A DNA stretch of 32,542 nucleotides from Alphaproteobacteria bacterium. GTDB lineage: Bacteria > Pseudomonadota > Alphaproteobacteria > CAAGCB01 > CAG-977. Shown here piece by piece: positions 16,496 to 24,120 of this stretch. The notes under the pieces were generated by a model that was not told where the DNA came from, ran no database searches, and worked only from the letters and a program-made list of their open reading frames with translations. A program made the translations under genes and the position numbers. How positions within the stretch are numbered: position 1 is the stretch's first letter; every line of letters starts with the position of its first letter. The stretch is from positions 1-32,542 of the forward strand of contig JAKSVU010000019.1 of the NCBI GenBank assembly GCA_024413465.1, written 5' to 3'.

Positions 16496-17146
16496 ATGTC
16501 AAACTTAAACGAAGTTTATCAAAACATAGAAAAAGCTTGTCAAGACAGCCAACGCCAATCGAAAGATGTGACGTTGGTTGCCGTTTCAAAAACTTATGGA
16601 ATTGATGCTATTGAACCTTTTATTCTTGAAGGTCAAAAAACTTTTGGGGAAAATCGCGTTCAAGAAGCAGTGGAAAAATTTATTCCTTTAAAGGAAAAAT
16701 ATCCAGACTTGAAACTTCATCTGATAGGTCCTTTACAAACGAATAAGGTAAAAGACGCCGTAGCTTTATTTGACGTAATTGAATCTGTCGATCGTTTGGA
16801 ATTGGCAGAAAAATTAGCAAAAGAAATGAAAAAACAAGGCAAAAATATTCCTTGCTTCATTCAAGTCAATACTGGCAAAGAACCTCAAAAATCAGGTTGT
16901 TTCCCAGAAGACGTTGAAAAGTTTACGCAATCTTGTTTAGATTTAGGTTTAAACGTTATTGGATTAATGTGTATTCCTCCAAAAGATGAGGAACCATCAG
17001 CACACTTTGCTTTTTTGAAAAAATTAGCAAAGAAAGTTAATCTTCACGAACTTTCCATGGGAATGAGTGCTGATTACACTATTGCCGTTGAACAGGGAGC
17101 AACTTTCGTTCGTGTAGGCTCTGCTTTATTTGGACCTCGTGGATGA
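16496..17146 (+). CDS. yggS: YggS-family PLP homeostasis protein
   Basis: A 216-residue single-domain alanine-racemase-fold protein that binds pyridoxal phosphate without known catalytic activity and buffers the free cofactor. The PLP lysine is Lys32 in LVAVSK; further signatures are GENRVQEA, LHLIGPLQTNK, FIQVNTGKEPQKSG and LSMGMSADYTIAVEQGATFVRVGSALFG. Its ATG lies one base after the porin stop and its end overlaps coaE by four bases (ATGA), so it probably belongs to a transcript running on to dnaQ. Confidence 0.94.
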   Translation: MSNLNEVYQNIEKACQDSQRQSKDVTLVAVSKTYGIDAIEPFILEGQKTFGENRVQEAVEKFIPLKEKYPDLKLHLIGPLQTNKVKDAVALFDVIESVDRLELAEKLAKEMKKQGKNIPCFIQVNTGKEPQKSGCFPEDVEKFTQSCLDLGLNVIGLMCIPPKDEEPSAHFAFLKKLAKKVNLHELSMGMSADYTIAVEQGATFVRVGSALFGPRG

Positions 17147-17712
17147 TTATTGGTTTAACAGGGGCGATGGGTGCTGGAAAATCAACGGCATCTGAAATAC
17201 TTGCTTCATTTGGTTTTACCATTTTTGATGCAGATAAAGAAGTCCATTTTTTAATGGACCAACCGGAATTGATTGAAATTCTGTCAAAGGCCTGTCCCTC
17301 CTGTATTTCCCAAAATAAGATTGATCGTTCTCTTTTATCACAATGTCTCATTGAAAAAAAAATAACGTTGAACGAATTACAACTGATTATTTACCCTCAT
17401 TTACAAAGAAATCTTGAAAAGTTCATTACTGAAAATCCGACCTGTATTTTAGACGTTCCTTTATTATTTGAAACAGGTTGGCATACTTATTGTGATAAAA
17501 TTATTTATATTACTGCTCCTGAAGATATTTTAAGAGAACGTGTTTTTCAACGTCCTGGAATGACTGAACAAAAATACAAAAAATTGACTGCCAACTTTAT
17601 TGCAGAAGCAGACAAAATTGAAATGTCCGATTTTGTCATATATAACCAGTATAATAAAGAAGTTTTATTTAATAAATTACAACAAATAAAGGATCAACTA
17701 TGCGTGAAATAG
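17143..17712 (+). CDS. coaE: Dephospho-CoA kinase
   Basis: Catalyses the last step of coenzyme A synthesis, ATP-dependent phosphorylation of the ribose 3' hydroxyl of dephospho-CoA. The P-loop is GAMGAGKST (residues 7-15), followed by DADKEVH, the LIYPHLQ segment, DVPLLFETG and a lid-like RVFQRPGMTEQK. At 189 residues it is of usual length. It overlaps yggS by four bases and dnaQ by 13. Adjacent coaE and dnaQ are common in alphaproteobacteria, which supports the taxonomic inference. Confidence 0.95.
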   Translation: MIIGLTGAMGAGKSTASEILASFGFTIFDADKEVHFLMDQPELIEILSKACPSCISQNKIDRSLLSQCLIEKKITLNELQLIIYPHLQRNLEKFITENPTCILDVPLLFETGWHTYCDKIIYITAPEDILRERVFQRPGMTEQKYKKLTANFIAEADKIEMSDFVIYNQYNKEVLFNKLQQIKDQLCVK

Positions 17713-18395
17713 CTTTAGATACTGAAACAACGGGAACAGATTCAAAAGGATCTGACAGAATTGTTTCCATCGGTTGTGTAGAAATGGAAAACCGTATAAA
17801 AACGGGCAAAACCTTTTACAAATTGATTAACCCAGAAAGATCTGTTCCAAAAGAAGCCGTTGCAATCCATGGTTTGTCTGATGAAATTTTGGCAAGCAAA
17901 CCAAAATTTTGGGAAATTGTAGATGAATTTTTAGAATTCATAGGAAATGCCCCTCTTGTCATCCATAATGCTCCTTTTGATATGGGATTTATAAATAAGG
18001 AATTAAAACTTTCCGGTAAAGAACCTTTACCAATGACAAGAGCCATCGATACTTTGACTATGGCTCGTAAAAAATATCCTGGACATCAAGCATCATTAGA
18101 TAAACTTTGCTTAAAATTTGGAATTGATAACTCAAATCGTCAAATTCACGGTGCTTTACTCGATGCTGATTTATTGGCAGACGTGTATGATAAAATGTTG
18201 GCGGATACTACCGTCGTAAAAGAACCAACTGACATTTTCTCAACGCTGGATATCGTAAATTTTTCTGCACAGGCAAATCAAAAAAAATTTCGTGAACCTC
18301 GCCCACATCCACAAATAAATGAAGAGGAAACAAAAACCCACCTTGAAGCCTTAGGCAGAGTCAAAAATTGCTTGTGGACTCAAAATAATTCCTAA
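17700..18395 (+). CDS. dnaQ: DNA polymerase III epsilon subunit (3'-5' proofreading exonuclease)
   Basis: A DEDDh exonuclease of 231 residues. Exo I is Asp7/Glu9 in ALDTETTG, Exo II is Asp94 in HNAPFDMGF, and Exo III is His150/Asp155 in HGALLDADLLADVY, so all four metal ligands and the general base are present. The C-terminal ~45 residues after the exonuclease core form the tail that in E. coli contacts the polymerase alpha subunit. The ATG at 17700 lies inside coaE, 13 bases before its stop, indicating coupled translation. Confidence 0.94.
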   Translation: MREIALDTETTGTDSKGSDRIVSIGCVEMENRIKTGKTFYKLINPERSVPKEAVAIHGLSDEILASKPKFWEIVDEFLEFIGNAPLVIHNAPFDMGFINKELKLSGKEPLPMTRAIDTLTMARKKYPGHQASLDKLCLKFGIDNSNRQIHGALLDADLLADVYDKMLADTTVVKEPTDIFSTLDIVNFSAQANQKKFREPRPHPQINEEETKTHLEALGRVKNCLWTQNNS

Positions 18396-18404
18396 ATAAC
18401 GATA

Positions 18405-18432
18405 AACAGAATGGATGAAATTCATCTCTGTT
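18405..18432 (+). terminator. Possible terminator after dnaQ
   Basis: An imperfect hairpin: outer arms AACAG/CTGTT and inner arms GATGAA/TTCATC around a single-base loop, followed by A-rich then T-rich sequence. The T run is not directly adjacent, so termination would be weak. Confidence 0.35.
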
Positions 18433-18456
18433 ACAAAAAAATATTTTTAAAATTTT

Positions 18457-18485
18457 TGTAACTTTCTCCAAACATATTCGTTACA
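18457..18485 (+). promoter_or_regulatory. EcfG-like promoter / TGTAAC dyad of peptide gene 1
   Basis: TGTAAC and its exact inverse GTTACA are separated by 17 bases. Read as a promoter, it is GTAAC-N16-CGTTAC, one base from the GGAAC-N16/17-CGTT consensus of EcfG-family sigma factors. It ends 31 bases before the start codon at 18517. The same element with the same spacing precedes both peptide genes at 27598 and 27973, although the bases between the arms differ here, so selection acts on the arms. Confidence 0.68.
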
Positions 18486-18516
18486 TCTATAGAAAGTTTT
18501 TATATGGAGGTAAATT

Positions 18517-18651
18517 ATGAAAAAAAATGAAGAAGAAGATAAAAAAATGACAGAATTAAATGATGATGATTTATCATCGATTTCAGGTGGAACAGTAGAT
18601 ACAAACAATAAAAAAAAGAAAAGACCTCCTCATCAACTAGAAAATAATTAA
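18517..18651 (+). CDS. Double-glycine-leader peptide precursor 1
   Basis: A 44-residue peptide with a strong ribosome site (GGAGG, six bases before the ATG). The leader ends [13 protein letters not shown] (residues 13-25). Relative to the cut after GG it has Leu at -12, Asp at -8, Leu at -7 and Ile at -4, which are the positions recognised by C39-peptidase-containing ABC transporters. The predicted core after residue 25 is 19 residues, TVDTNN followed by KKKKR and PPHQLENN, very basic and polar with no Cys. That is unlike a pore-forming class II bacteriocin, so signalling, a post-translationally modified product or another role is possible. It sits alone between its own promoter and a strong terminator. 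No processing transporter is in the window. Confidence 0.72.
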   Translation: MKKNEEEDKKMTELNDDDLSSISGGTVDTNNKKKKRPPHQLENN

Positions 18652-18679
18652 AAAAATTCCTAAAAAGATGTGAAAAAAC

Positions 18680-18713
18680 AAAGCTTGGAATGAAATATTT
18701 CCAAGCTTTTTTT
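18680..18713 (+). terminator. Rho-independent terminator of peptide gene 1
   Basis: A perfect 11-bp stem, AAAGCTTGGAA / TTCCAAGCTTT, around an 8-base loop, followed directly by a T run. It isolates the small peptide gene from the downstream rfb operon. Confidence 0.9.
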
Positions 18714-18749
18714 ATAAGGTTTTATCCCCATTTGAAATTAGCTTTTATC

Positions 18750-18778
18750 TTGCATAATCAAGGTAAAAATTGTAAAAT
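18750..18778 (+). promoter_or_regulatory. Sigma70-type promoter of the rfb operon
   Basis: TTGCAT, a 17-base spacer, then TAAAAT, placed just after the terminator and 32 bases before the rfbA start. It fits a housekeeping promoter with -35 and -10 each within one or two bases of consensus. Confidence 0.6.
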
Positions 18779-18809
18779 ATCGCAAATTTACTTTGGAAAG
18801 GAAAAAAAT

Positions 18810-19700
18810 ATGAAGGGAATTATCCTCGCAGGTGGCTCTGGCACACGCTTGTATCCATTAACAAAAATTATGTCCAAACAATTATTGCCAGTTTATGATA
18901 AACCAATGATTTATTACCCATTATCAACTTTAATGTTGTTTGGAATCAAAGACATTTTGATTATTTCCACCCCGCAAGATACCCCAAATATTGAAAAATT
19001 ATTCGGTGACGGTCACAAATTAGGTATGAATATCGAATATGCTGTTCAACCTGAACCAAAAGGCATTGCTCAAGCTTTTACAATCGGTGCTGATTTTATT
19101 GGAAATGACGACGTTTGCTTAATTTTAGGCGATAATATTTTTTATATGGGCGATCAATTCCATATGTTCCAACAAGAAGTCAAAGCTCACGAAGGCAAAT
19201 CTGCAACGATTTTTGCTTATCACGTTTCCGATCCAGAACGCTTTGGTGTAGTTGAATTTGACAAGAATTTAAAGGCCATTTCTATCGAAGAAAAACCAAA
19301 ACAACCAAAATCCAATTATGCTTTAGTCGGGTTGTATTTCTATCCTGGTGACGTTGCTAAAAAAGCAGCAGAATTAAAACCATCTGCCCGCGGTGAATTA
19401 GAAATTACAGATTTGAATAAAATTTACTTAAACGAAGGACGTATGAACGTTGTTCCAATGCGTCGTGGAAACGCATGGTTAGATGCAGGAACTCCTGAAT
19501 CATTAATGGAATCAGGTCAATTTGTTCAAATCATTGAACAACGTCAAGGTTTGAAAATTGCCTGTATCGAAGAAATTGCCTATCGTCGTGGTTTCATTGA
19601 TGATAAACAAATGGAAGAATTGATTTCTGAATTCAAAGAAGGAACAGAATACAGAAAATATCTCGTTAAAGTTTACAAAGAACTCCACGAAACATTTTAA
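18810..19700 (+). CDS. rfbA: Glucose-1-phosphate thymidylyltransferase
   Basis: Joins dTTP and glucose-1-phosphate to give dTDP-glucose, the first step of dTDP-L-rhamnose synthesis, in the cytoplasm. The start is the ATG at 18810 (GGAAAGG about 8 bases upstream); a longer in-frame extension would begin inside the terminator stem. The 296-residue product opens [18 protein letters not shown] with the nucleotide-binding loop at residues 7-13 and the [10 protein letters not shown] segment, and contains [25 protein letters not shown] and LDAGTPESL typical of RmlA. First gene of rfbACDB. Confidence 0.95.
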   Translation: MKGIILAGGSGTRLYPLTKIMSKQLLPVYDKPMIYYPLSTLMLFGIKDILIISTPQDTPNIEKLFGDGHKLGMNIEYAVQPEPKGIAQAFTIGADFIGNDDVCLILGDNIFYMGDQFHMFQQEVKAHEGKSATIFAYHVSDPERFGVVEFDKNLKAISIEEKPKQPKSNYALVGLYFYPGDVAKKAAELKPSARGELEITDLNKIYLNEGRMNVVPMRRGNAWLDAGTPESLMESGQFVQIIEQRQGLKIACIEEIAYRRGFIDDKQMEELISEFKEGTEYRKYLVKVYKELHETF

Positions 19701-19712
19701 GGGACAGGTTAA

Positions 19713-20252
19713 ATGAACTTTATTAAAACAGCCATCGAAGGTGTAACAATTATTGAACCTCGCATTTTCGCAGATGCTCGAGGATATTTTTTTGAAAGCT
19801 ATAACGAAGCTGAATTTCATAAAAACGGTATTATGAACGTTTTTGTGCAAGATAACCAATCAAAATCATCCTACGGCGTTATTCGTGGATTACATTGCCA
19901 GTTAGGCGAACATGCACAAGCAAAACTCGTTCGTGTTTTACAGGGAAAAGTTTTAGACGTCGCCGTTGACGTTCGTAAAGGATCACCAACTTTTGGGAAA
20001 CACGTAGCCGTTGAATTGTCTGATGAAAATCAAAGAATGTTTTTCATTCCTCGTGGTTTTTTACATGGTTTTAGTGTTTTAAGTGAAACAGCCATTTTTT
20101 CGTATAAGTGCGATAATTTATATTGTAAAGAAAGTGAATTTGGTATTCGCTACGATGATCCTGAAATTGGCATTGACTGGAAAGTTCCTGCTGACAAAGT
20201 CATCACTTCTGAAAAAGATCGTTTAGCAAATAAATTAAAGGATATTCCATAA
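19713..20252 (+). CDS. rfbC: dTDP-4-dehydrorhamnose 3,5-epimerase
   Basis: Epimerises C3 and C5 of dTDP-4-keto-6-deoxyglucose. The 179-residue cupin has the catalytic pair visible as His61 in RGLHCQ and Tyr131 in FSYKCDN, plus DARGYFFESYN and FIPRGFLHGF. It starts 12 bases after rfbA and its stop overlaps the rfbD start (TAATG), indicating translational coupling. Confidence 0.95.
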   Translation: MNFIKTAIEGVTIIEPRIFADARGYFFESYNEAEFHKNGIMNVFVQDNQSKSSYGVIRGLHCQLGEHAQAKLVRVLQGKVLDVAVDVRKGSPTFGKHVAVELSDENQRMFFIPRGFLHGFSVLSETAIFSYKCDNLYCKESEFGIRYDDPEIGIDWKVPADKVITSEKDRLANKLKDIP

Positions 20253-21085
20253 TGGATAAAATTTTAATTACAGGATGTAAAGGTCAATTAGGCACAGAAT
20301 TGGCAAAATTATTGCCAGATGCTATTCTTGCTGACGTTGAAGCGTTAGATATTACAAATGAAGATGCCGTCAAAAAATTTGTTTCAGACAATCAAATAGA
20401 CGTCATTATCAATTGCGCAGCTTATACAGCTGTTGATAAAGCTGAAGAAGATGACCAAAAAGAACGTTGTTTTCAAATCAATCAAGTTGGCCCGGCAAAC
20501 CTAGCTCGTAGTGGTGTGAAAAAAATTATCCATATTTCAACAGATTACGTTTTTGATGGTGTAAATAACGTCCCTTATAATGAAACGGATGCAACACATC
20601 CTGTTAGCGTTTATGGATATTCTAAATTGCTAGGAGAACAAGCCGTTCGTACTTATGCTAGCGTTTATGCTATTGTCAGAACAGCTTGGTTATACAGCCC
20701 ATACGGAAACAACTTTGTCAAAACGATGCGCCGTTTAGGAGCAGAAAAAGATTCAATTAACGTTGTTGCAGACCAAATTGGCACACCAACTTACGCAGGT
20801 GATTTAGCTCAAGCGATCGTTGATTTAATTCCGTTATTAAATGAAGAAACAAAAGGAATTTACCATTACACAAACGAAGGTGTTTGTTCATGGTATGATT
20901 TTGCCGTTGCAATTATGAAAAAATCTGGTTTGAAATGTCAGGTTAACGCGATTGAAACAGCTGATTATCCAACGAAAGCAACTCGCCCTGCTTATTCAGT
21001 TTTAAACAAGAAAAAAATCAAAAAGCTGGGAATAAAAATTCCTCATTGGTCAGACGGTTTAGATCGTTGTATTAAGCAAATGTAA
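20252..21085 (+). CDS. rfbD: dTDP-4-dehydrorhamnose reductase
   Basis: NAD(P)H-dependent reductase that finishes dTDP-L-rhamnose. A 277-residue short-chain dehydrogenase fold: nucleotide loop GCKGQLGTEL (residues 8-17), INCAAYTAVDKAEED, HISTDYVFDG, and catalytic Tyr121-x3-Lys125 in YGYSK; also RTAWLY and WYDFA. The segment between NLAR and HIS is about three residues shorter than in the proteins I remember, probably harmless. It shares a TAATG junction with rfbC and is followed by a 41-base gap containing a short TTCCC/GGGAA hairpin before rfbB. Confidence 0.94.
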   Translation: MDKILITGCKGQLGTELAKLLPDAILADVEALDITNEDAVKKFVSDNQIDVIINCAAYTAVDKAEEDDQKERCFQINQVGPANLARSGVKKIIHISTDYVFDGVNNVPYNETDATHPVSVYGYSKLLGEQAVRTYASVYAIVRTAWLYSPYGNNFVKTMRRLGAEKDSINVVADQIGTPTYAGDLAQAIVDLIPLLNEETKGIYHYTNEGVCSWYDFAVAIMKKSGLKCQVNAIETADYPTKATRPAYSVLNKKKIKKLGIKIPHWSDGLDRCIKQM

Positions 21086-21126
21086 AAACTTTTTCCCTAA
21101 AATGGGAATACAAATGGAGTAAAAAA

Positions 21127-22143
21127 ATGAAAACAGTTTTAGTAACAGGTGGTATGGGATTTATCGGATCAAACTTCGTTCCGTATTTTTTGGAAGTTAA
21201 TCCTGACACAGAAGTCGTCAATTTAGACAAAATGACTTATGCTGCAAATCCTGAAAACTTAAAAGAAGTTGAAAACAATCCTCGTTATCATTTTGTCAAA
21301 GGTGATATTTGTGATAAAGACTTGGTTGAAGAACTTTTTACAAAATATGATATTCGTGGCGTTATTCACTTTGCTGCTGAATCTCACGTTGACAACTCCA
21401 TAAAAGGACCAGAAATTTTTGTTAAAACAAACGTATTGGGAACGTTCACTTTATTAGAAACAGCGCGTCGTCATTGGATGGATGCACCAAACGTTGTTAA
21501 AGCTGGATACGAAGATTGCCGTTTCCATCACATTTCCACAGACGAAGTCTATGGAACGTTGGGAGCAACTGGCTTCTTTACAGAAACGACACCTTATGCA
21601 CCGAACAGCCCATATTCAGCATCAAAAGCATCTTCTGATATGCTTGTTCGTGCTTACCACCATACCTATGGAATGAATGTAACAACCTCAAATTGTTCTA
21701 ACAACTATGGCCCAAAACAACATCATGAAAAATTGATTCCACATATTATTGAAGCTGCATTAAATGAACAAAATTTGCCAATTTATGGGGATGGAAAAAA
21801 CATTCGTGACTGGTTATACGTTTTGGATCATTGTAAAGCAATTAATTTAATTTACCACACAGGCAAAATGGGTGAAACTTACAACATCGGTGGTCGTAAT
21901 GAACGCGATAACATCACTATCGTTACAACGATTTGCCGTTTATTAGATGCCCGTAAACCTCGTGCAAATGGTAAAAAATACGAAGAATTAATTACCTTTG
22001 TCAAAGATCGTGCTGGACATGATCGCCGTTATGCAATTGATGCGACAAAATTGGAAACAGAACTTAAATGGAAAGCTGATGAAAATTTTGACACAGGAAT
22101 TGTTTTGACAGTTGACTGGTATTTAAAAGATATGTGCAAATAG
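21127..22143 (+). CDS. rfbB: dTDP-glucose 4,6-dehydratase
   Basis: Converts dTDP-glucose to dTDP-4-keto-6-deoxyglucose using bound NAD. The 338-residue SDR has the Rossmann loop GGMGFIGSNF (8-17), the catalytic triplet Thr138-Asp139-Glu140 in HISTDEVYG, Tyr163-x3-Lys167 in YSASK, and NNYGPKQHHEKLIPH and RDWLYVLDHC for substrate binding. Although biochemically the second step, it is the fourth gene of the operon. GGAG precedes the ATG by about 9 bases. Confidence 0.95.
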   Translation: MKTVLVTGGMGFIGSNFVPYFLEVNPDTEVVNLDKMTYAANPENLKEVENNPRYHFVKGDICDKDLVEELFTKYDIRGVIHFAAESHVDNSIKGPEIFVKTNVLGTFTLLETARRHWMDAPNVVKAGYEDCRFHHISTDEVYGTLGATGFFTETTPYAPNSPYSASKASSDMLVRAYHHTYGMNVTTSNCSNNYGPKQHHEKLIPHIIEAALNEQNLPIYGDGKNIRDWLYVLDHCKAINLIYHTGKMGETYNIGGRNERDNITIVTTICRLLDARKPRANGKKYEELITFVKDRAGHDRRYAIDATKLETELKWKADENFDTGIVLTVDWYLKDMCK

Positions 22144-22161
22144 ATTAGATGGAGTTTATTC

Positions 22162-22467
22162 ATGGAAATAAATCAAAGTGTGGAAGGTGACAAAATTATT
22201 TTTTCTTTATCAGGTCGGTTAGTAACTGCTAATTCTGAAGAAGCAAGAACGACAATGTTAAAAGCTGCTGAAGAAGCAAATGATTTAATCCTTGATCTAG
22301 AAAAATTAGATTTCATGGCATCTTCAGGTTTGCGTATTATTTTAGAGTTAGCAAAACGAATAAAACAAAAAGGTGGAAATTTTACAGTTAAAAAACCAAA
22401 ACCTGTTGTTTTAGACGTCTTGGAAATGACTGGATTAAGTTCTATTTTAAACATTACCCAAGAATAA
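22162..22467 (+). CDS. STAS-domain anti-sigma factor antagonist
   Basis: A 101-residue SpoIIAA/RsbV-like single STAS domain: FSLSGRLVTANS at residues 14-25, then LILDLEKLDFMASSGLRIILELAKRIKQ. Ser54 (or Ser55) in MASSGLR aligns with the regulatory phosphoserine of SpoIIAA; the usual Asp just before it is Ala here. Such proteins bind a kinase/anti-sigma factor unless phosphorylated and are reactivated by PP2C phosphatases such as the one at 10311. It lies 18 bases after rfbB and 3 bases before the large ankyrin gene, so it appears to be transcribed with both. Confidence 0.9.
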   Translation: MEINQSVEGDKIIFSLSGRLVTANSEEARTTMLKAAEEANDLILDLEKLDFMASSGLRIILELAKRIKQKGGNFTVKKPKPVVLDVLEMTGLSSILNITQE

Positions 22468-22470
22468 CGT

Positions 22471-24102
22471 ATGGCTAGCTTTTTAGATCTTGATTACAAT
22501 AACGTAAATCTGCTTCAACTTTACCAAAAATTGAAAGCAGGAGCCGATACGAATGAACAAAATGAGTTTGGACAAACACCTTTAATGTTCGCCTCCGCAA
22601 GTTGTGGTCCAGAAGTGATTGATTTTTTTTACAGAAACAAAGCAGACGTCAACCACGCAGACCAAAATGGAATGACGCCAATTATGATGGCGGTTGAATC
22701 AAATTCAAACATGGATTCAATTCGAGCTTTAATCCGTTATGGAGCAGATTTAAAAGCAAAAACAAACAGCGGTGTAACCCCATTAATGCTTGCCAGTGCC
22801 AATCAAAACAATGAAATCGGCGTATTTTTGTTGTCATATGGCGTAATTGATATTTCAGCAAAAGATAATGATCAGCAAACAGCATTGATGTGGGCTTTAT
22901 ACCCAAACAAAAATCCTGAGTTATATGAAACACTCTTGCGTTTAGGGGCAGATGTTGACGTTGCGAATAAAAAAGGAACAACACCTTTAATGTTCGTTGC
23001 TTCATCTGAAGATTATGATTCCTTACTTGATATGACGCTTGAAGCAAAACCTGACTTGAATGCGCGTGACGTCTCTGGGAAAACGGCAATGTTGCGTGCC
23101 GCCGGATCAAATGAAAATCCGATTTCAGTCCTTAAACTGATTCAGGCTGGGGCTTTAATTAATATGCCGGATTATTCGGGTGTAACCCCGTTAATGAAAG
23201 CTGTTTCAACAAATTCGAATACAAGTATCGTCGAAGTTTTATTGGAAAATCAAGCAAGCGTTTCTGCCGTAGATAAACAAGGCAGAACAGCTTTAATGTG
23301 GGCTGCCAGTTTTGGAGAACACATTTCAAATATTGACAGATTAATCAAAGCCGGTGCCGACGTAAATGCAAAAGATAAAGATAACAAAACAGCTTTGATG
23401 TGGGCTGCTCAATATGCAGAAGATCCTCAAATAATTGAAAAATTGATTGAATTTGGGGCAGAAATCAACGCAAAAGACAACCAAAATTTAACGGCTTTAA
23501 CAATTGCTGAAAAAACAAATCCAAACAAAAAAATTGCAGAAGCTCTAATCAATGCAGGAGCAGACATATCAATCAAAGACACAAAAACGAATACGACACC
23601 TTTGATGTGGGCTGTTTATTCAAATGATGATTCCATTATGTTGGATAAATACGTTCAAATGGGGGCAGATTTAAATGAAGAAAAAAACTTTACCCCATTA
23701 ATGTGGGCATCTGGCTTCAGTGATTCCTCTGCTTACGTAGATCGATTAATCCGTTTAGGAAGTGATGTAAATATTCGTGGTAAGAACGGAATGACAGCTT
23801 TGATGTGGGCAGCAGTTGCCAACTCAAACGTTCAAGTTATTGAAACCTTATTGAATCATGGAGCAGACATCAACGCAAAAGATGATTCTGGATACTCCGT
23901 TATTATGAAAGCCGTTGCCTTTAATGAAAACCCAGAAGTAATTGGATGTTTAATTGATCATGGAGCAGATTTAAGTATTTCAGACAAACAAGGTCAACTT
24001 GCTTTGATGAAATTGGCTGTCTTTAATGAAAATTTAGAAGTCAATCGTATCATTTATGACGCCTTACAAAAACAAGGTTATTTGCGTTACTTTGGCGTAT
24101 AA
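22471..24102 (+). CDS. Large ankyrin-repeat protein
   Basis: A 543-residue protein formed by about 14-15 consecutive ankyrin units of 33-35 residues from residue ~25 to the end, each of the form G(x)T(P/A)LM(W/F)A ... LI..GAD(I/V)NAKD. Many units carry an ALMWA variant. There is no signal peptide or membrane segment. It starts 3 bases after the STAS gene, so the two are translationally coupled, and a physical link between the ankyrin solenoid and the STAS regulator is a reasonable guess. Repeat wording matches the ankyrin protein at 417. Convergent with the PBP1A gene, with 18 bases between ends. Confidence 0.93.
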   Translation: MASFLDLDYNNVNLLQLYQKLKAGADTNEQNEFGQTPLMFASASCGPEVIDFFYRNKADVNHADQNGMTPIMMAVESNSNMDSIRALIRYGADLKAKTNSGVTPLMLASANQNNEIGVFLLSYGVIDISAKDNDQQTALMWALYPNKNPELYETLLRLGADVDVANKKGTTPLMFVASSEDYDSLLDMTLEAKPDLNARDVSGKTAMLRAAGSNENPISVLKLIQAGALINMPDYSGVTPLMKAVSTNSNTSIVEVLLENQASVSAVDKQGRTALMWAASFGEHISNIDRLIKAGADVNAKDKDNKTALMWAAQYAEDPQIIEKLIEFGAEINAKDNQNLTALTIAEKTNPNKKIAEALINAGADISIKDTKTNTTPLMWAVYSNDDSIMLDKYVQMGADLNEEKNFTPLMWASGFSDSSAYVDRLIRLGSDVNIRGKNGMTALMWAAVANSNVQVIETLLNHGADINAKDDSGYSVIMKAVAFNENPEVIGCLIDHGADLSISDKQGQLALMKLAVFNENLEVNRIIYDALQKQGYLRYFGV

Positions 24103-24120
24103 ACGTACGTTCTAATTATT

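Noticed and set aside
18690-18809. N-terminal extension of rfbA
   Set aside because: It would begin within a terminator stem; the ATG at 18810 has a ribosome site and gives the normal RmlA N-terminus.
21088-21112. TTTTTCCC / GGGAATAC hairpin between rfbD and rfbB as a terminator
   Set aside because: The stem is only about 5 bp and no T run follows; the operon most likely continues.
24102-24111. Perfect palindrome AACGTACGTT between the convergent ankyrin and PBP1A genes
   Set aside because: It is short, has no loop or T run, and overlaps a stop codon; probably chance.
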